NCBI GenBank assembly: GCA_001871015.1
Contig: MNUO01000102.1
Coordinates: 1 to 7,618, forward strand
Direction: 5' to 3'
Source: Candidatus Desantisbacteria bacterium CG1_02_38_46
GTDB taxonomy: Bacteria; Desantisbacteria; UBA1551; UBA1559
Length of the DNA stretch: 7,618 nucleotides
Part shown: positions 5,254 through 7,618 of the stretch, in pieces
Numbering within the stretch: position 1 is the first letter of the stretch
How the letters are laid out: each line of letters opens with the position of its first letter
The notes under the pieces: model-generated
What the model saw: the letters and a program-made list of their open reading frames with translations, nothing else
Told to the model about the DNA's origin: nothing
Database searches by the model: none
Translations under genes and position numbers: made by a program

Positions 5254-7404
5254 TTATGTTTTACATATTAACGAATTGAGTATTCCTCTTGCGTCTTCAA
5301 TTTTGAAATCAAGTTCTTTTCTCATTATCTCAGTTTTCTTTATTATTTCACGCCTTGCATTTTCTCCACCTTCTTTCATATAGGCTTTCTTTATATCAAT
5401 AAGTATTTTTGATGGCGAAAATTCATTCAGAAGACTCCATGCTTGTATTCTCTGACCCATAGTGGTTGCTTCTTCTATAAGAGATGATTCGTTAGCTAAT
5501 CTTTCTAGGAGTGCATAGTCGCCCGACAAATCAGCTTTTTTTGCTAAATCTATAAATACTAACTCAGGAGGAATTCCATCTGGAGCAGAGGCACGACCCA
5601 TTGCTACATCGATGACCTCATTGGTTGGTGTATTATCAACAAAATCAGGGACTTTAGTTTGAAAAATCTTCTTTGTTTCCAATTGCTTATATGTAGGAAT
5701 ATCGAATGAATCCATTCCGCTAGCTAATGCTTTTTCTCTGACACTTCTTGCAGCACCACGCTCACGCTCAACTCCTGTACCAGTATATCCTTGTACTTTT
5801 GTTTTTTGTTCTGGAATAACAGGATTTTTCGTTGTAACTGGTTTTTCAACAGGATTTTGTGGAATAACAGGTTCTGTAGTGGTTTTCGGTTTATACCCAT
5901 CCAAAACATTAGCAATTTGAGAAGGGTCTTTCATTGGTGAAAAATCCTTTGCGACACTTGCTACTTCTTTCTCAGGAACAATACCAGTAATCATTTTGAC
6001 TATTGATTTCTCATTTTCAGTCTTTGAAATCTGAGTAGCTAATTTTTCTTTTTTTGCAGTAGGATTATATCCATCAAGAATATTTGCAACTTCATCTGGA
6101 TTTTTCACTAAAAATAATCGTTTTATCAATGCTGGTCTTTCTGCAACTGGTACAAAATCAGGAATAAGTTTTTCTATTTCAGTAGGAGTTTTCGCTAAAA
6201 CAATTTCAGAAGATACTCTTGTAGTTTCAGGAACATCAAAAATATCAGCTGATTGAATATCAGAATTTCCAAAATAATTATCAGTAGCCCTGACTATCTT
6301 ATCTGTGTCAAGATTAACTTTAGCATTATCAGCCTCGTTGATGATTGATTTTATGACATCATCCTTTGACGCTCCATTAAAAACAGATTTTGTAATCTGT
6401 TTCGTTTCTGTACTACCTAGCTTATGACCAAGCAATTCTTCTGCCGCTTTAATAGTATTTCTTGCTTCTGTAACAGCCTCTGCTCCAGCTCGTTTATTCG
6501 CTATAGAGCTTGATATTTTACTTGTAGCACCCGTAACTATCTTACCTAAAGTATGAAGAGCAATACCACCGCCAATGCCAAATACAGTACCTTTTGCAGT
6601 TGATTTTGCGAGGTCTAATGCCCCTTGATTTTGTTGCATACCTGTAGCTAGTCCATATCCAGCACCATATCCAGCCCCACCAGCTACTAATGGATTTTTT
6701 ATCAGATTCGTCAATCCAGCCTTAGAAATCAATTTATCACCTTTTAATATCCCTTTTTTCCCAAGCGATTCCATTCCCTGCTTTATGATGATATCTGTTG
6801 TTTCAGCGGTAATTTTCCCGCCTCCTTTTTTGATAGCTTCATCGACACCTTGCTTTCCGAGTATCCGAGAACCTTCTCTAAATATTTCTCCAAAAGTTTC
6901 TGGACCATATCTTTTTACTGAATCTAATACTAATTTTTTACCAGCATTGGCTAATATTCCTTCCAATGGTGAAAGAATAGTAGCAAAAATATCAACAGTG
7001 TCCAATAATGCTCCACCAGCGAGTTGTTCTTTCGTTATATCACCTTTTGCATAAGCAGTATTCCTTTCATACCCACTTCTCTGTACACTTTTAACTTCAT
7101 TTCCGAATACATTTACCGAAACATCAGTTGGAATATTATTCTTCTTTATATAATTATCTGGTTGGAATAATTCACCGATTGACAACCCTGTTTTTACAAC
7201 AGGTGACAAAACCATCCCAGGAATTTCTTTTGCAAAATTTGCAATACCACCGACAAAAGCACCTATCTTCTCATAAGCAGATGGTTCTGGAGTAGGAGTA
7301 TGAGTAGTTGCGGAATTTTCATTGTATGGTATCCACCTACCGCCAACTTGCGACTCTGACCCGTTATCTCCTTGAATTGTTTTTTTGTATGGAACCCACG
7401 GCAT
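5254..7404 (-). CDS. Large virion-associated (internal / polyvalent-type) protein
   Basis: The product has 716 residues. The N-terminus carries a short duplication (WVPYK near residue 3, WIPYN near 24), then a Pro/Thr linker. Residues 45-80 and about 240-290 are glycine-rich and hydrophobic or amphipathic (for example GGAGYGAGYG and GTVFGIGGGIALH), as in phage internal proteins that meet membranes during DNA ejection. Residues 403-506 are four 29-residue repeats, and 507-535 are a proline-rich linker. Residues about 540-690 match, from memory, a module shared by giant phage proteins: GYTGTGVERER, then APDGIPPELVFI, then EEATTMGQRIQAW. The end is Lys/Glu-rich helix. No protease, muramidase or nuclease motif is recognised. 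ATG 7404 follows the previous stop by 13 bases with no SD (leader ATAAATCAATAT). The next gene begins five bases after the TAA. The two proteins probably work together in the particle; a lytic-transglycosylase role is not supported by visible residues. Confidence 0.8.
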   Translation of the reverse strand: MPWVPYKKTIQGDNGSESQVGGRWIPYNENSATTHTPTPEPSAYEKIGAFVGGIANFAKEIPGMVLSPVVKTGLSIGELFQPDNYIKKNNIPTDVSVNVFGNEVKSVQRSGYERNTAYAKGDITKEQLAGGALLDTVDIFATILSPLEGILANAGKKLVLDSVKRYGPETFGEIFREGSRILGKQGVDEAIKKGGGKITAETTDIIIKQGMESLGKKGILKGDKLISKAGLTNLIKNPLVAGGAGYGAGYGLATGMQQNQGALDLAKSTAKGTVFGIGGGIALHTLGKIVTGATSKISSSIANKRAGAEAVTEARNTIKAAEELLGHKLGSTETKQITKSVFNGASKDDVIKSIINEADNAKVNLDTDKIVRATDNYFGNSDIQSADIFDVPETTRVSSEIVLAKTPTEIEKLIPDFVPVAERPALIKRLFLVKNPDEVANILDGYNPTAKKEKLATQISKTENEKSIVKMITGIVPEKEVASVAKDFSPMKDPSQIANVLDGYKPKTTTEPVIPQNPVEKPVTTKNPVIPEQKTKVQGYTGTGVERERGAARSVREKALASGMDSFDIPTYKQLETKKIFQTKVPDFVDNTPTNEVIDVAMGRASAPDGIPPELVFIDLAKKADLSGDYALLERLANESSLIEEATTMGQRIQAWSLLNEFSPSKILIDIKKAYMKEGGENARREIIKKTEIMRKELDFKIEDARGILNSLICKT
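5887..6198 (-). repeat. Four 29-residue repeats in the 716-residue protein
   Basis: Units start at residues 403, 432, 461 and 490. The shared pattern is K-x-P-x-(E/Q)-(I/V)-xx-(L/I)-(L/I)-x-(G/D)-(Y/F)-x-P. The landmark Gly/Asp-(Tyr/Phe/Ile)-x-Pro falls at 416-419, 445-448, 474-477 and 503-506, exactly 29 apart. Units two and four are closest (NPDEVANILDGYNP and DPSQIANVLDGYKP); unit three is the most degenerate (ENEKSIVKMITGIVP) and unit four is cut short by the proline-rich linker. Codons differ between copies, so the duplication is old or diverged. Confidence 0.75.
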
Positions 7405-7417
7405 ATATTGATTTATA

Positions 7418-7618
7418 TTAGTTTGAAGACCACATCACTCTTTCACCGTTTAACATATATATTTCATTCCCACTATCATCTTTTCCTATGCTTTTTGGGT
7501 TATTATCTCCAGATTTCGTATTTATTGGCGCTAATCCATTTCGTCGTCTTATTTCATTATCAATAACACTTCCGCTAGAAACATCATATTTTCCTTGGAG
7601 TGATTTAATCATTTCATC
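7418..7618 (-). CDS. C-terminal fragment of an upstream gene, 5' end beyond the window
   Basis: The frame is open from base 7618 to TAA 7420-7418, giving 66 residues with codons Asp-Glu before the Met at 7612. That Met has no visible SD and the frame continues off the edge, so I treat this as the end of a longer protein. The fragment is polar and charged. It has a basic cluster (NEIRRRNGLAP), a Gly/Asn/Asp-rich linker, and a final segment GNEIYMLNGERVMW that looks like a short beta-hairpin. I do not recognise the family. It is 13 bases upstream of the 716-residue gene and probably co-transcribed with it, so a virion-assembly or structural role is likely by position only. Confidence 0.65.
   Translation of the reverse strand, partial: DEMIKSLQGKYDVSSGSVIDNEIRRRNGLAPINTKSGDNNPKSIGKDDSGNEIYMLNGERVMWSSN

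Noticed and set aside
5240-5265. Programmed frameshift joining the 716- and 908-residue genes
   Set aside because: The run of A lies after the TAA of the first gene, and the second frame has its own TAA at 5263-5261. The shared open window is only a few codons and has no standard slippery heptamer. Reinitiation is simpler.
579-7404. Alternative genetic code (TGA read as Gly or Trp)
   Set aside because: Over 2,200 codons in the three large genes are open without any in-frame TGA, and TGG and GGA are used normally. The lack of TGA stops among four complete genes is too small a sample.
5254-7404. Lytic transglycosylase or protease activity in the 716-residue protein
   Set aside because: Internal virion proteins often carry such domains, but no catalytic Glu motif, NlpC-type Cys/His or serine-protease signature is visible here.

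Overview
The window reads as part of the late (virion-protein) region of a tailed bacteriophage or prophage. Every gene I can support lies on the minus strand, so the reading order is from high to low coordinates. The layout is very compact: intergenic gaps are 13, 5, 44, 21 and 66 bases. The DNA is AT-rich, and the standard bacterial code fits, because reading frames of 716, 908 and 632 codons stay open. The four complete genes end in TAA or TAG. No tRNA, rRNA, CRISPR array, integrase or transposase is visible. The host cannot be named. The three large genes start after A/T-rich leaders without a Shine-Dalgarno (SD) sequence, a habit seen in Bacteroidota and some candidate-phylum bacteria, but this is weak evidence.

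Order of genes in the direction of transcription: (1) 7618-7418, the C-terminal end of a gene that enters from the right edge. (2) 7404-5254, a 716-residue virion-associated protein. It has glycine-rich hydrophobic segments, a four-copy 29-residue repeat, a proline-rich linker and a C-terminal module (residues about 540-690) that I recognise from very large 'polyvalent' phage proteins. (3) 5248-2522, a 908-residue protein. Its N-terminal third is four degenerate repeats of about 86 residues. Residues about 410-765 match a large phage polyvalent-protein-associated domain. (4) 2477-579, a 632-residue tail fibre with a helical AT-rich stalk, a six-glycine hinge and a beta-rich distal part of a type common in environmental phages. 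(5) 557-273, a 94-residue protein with an N-terminal helix and one C-terminal membrane segment, a candidate holin or other lysis protein. (6) 206 to beyond base 1, a small cysteine-motif (probable zinc-binding) protein with the best SD in the window and different base and codon use.

A likely reading is that genes 2 and 3 are neighbouring parts of an internal or ejected-protein module. The fibre gene would then give host recognition, and the small membrane protein may start the lysis or accessory cluster. The most notable structures are the two unrelated-looking but similarly sized internal repeat systems (29 and about 86-87 residues) in adjacent genes, a 29-base exact direct repeat inside the second, the base-composition break at the fibre's glycine hinge, and a perfect SD with no ordinary start codon at 264-270.
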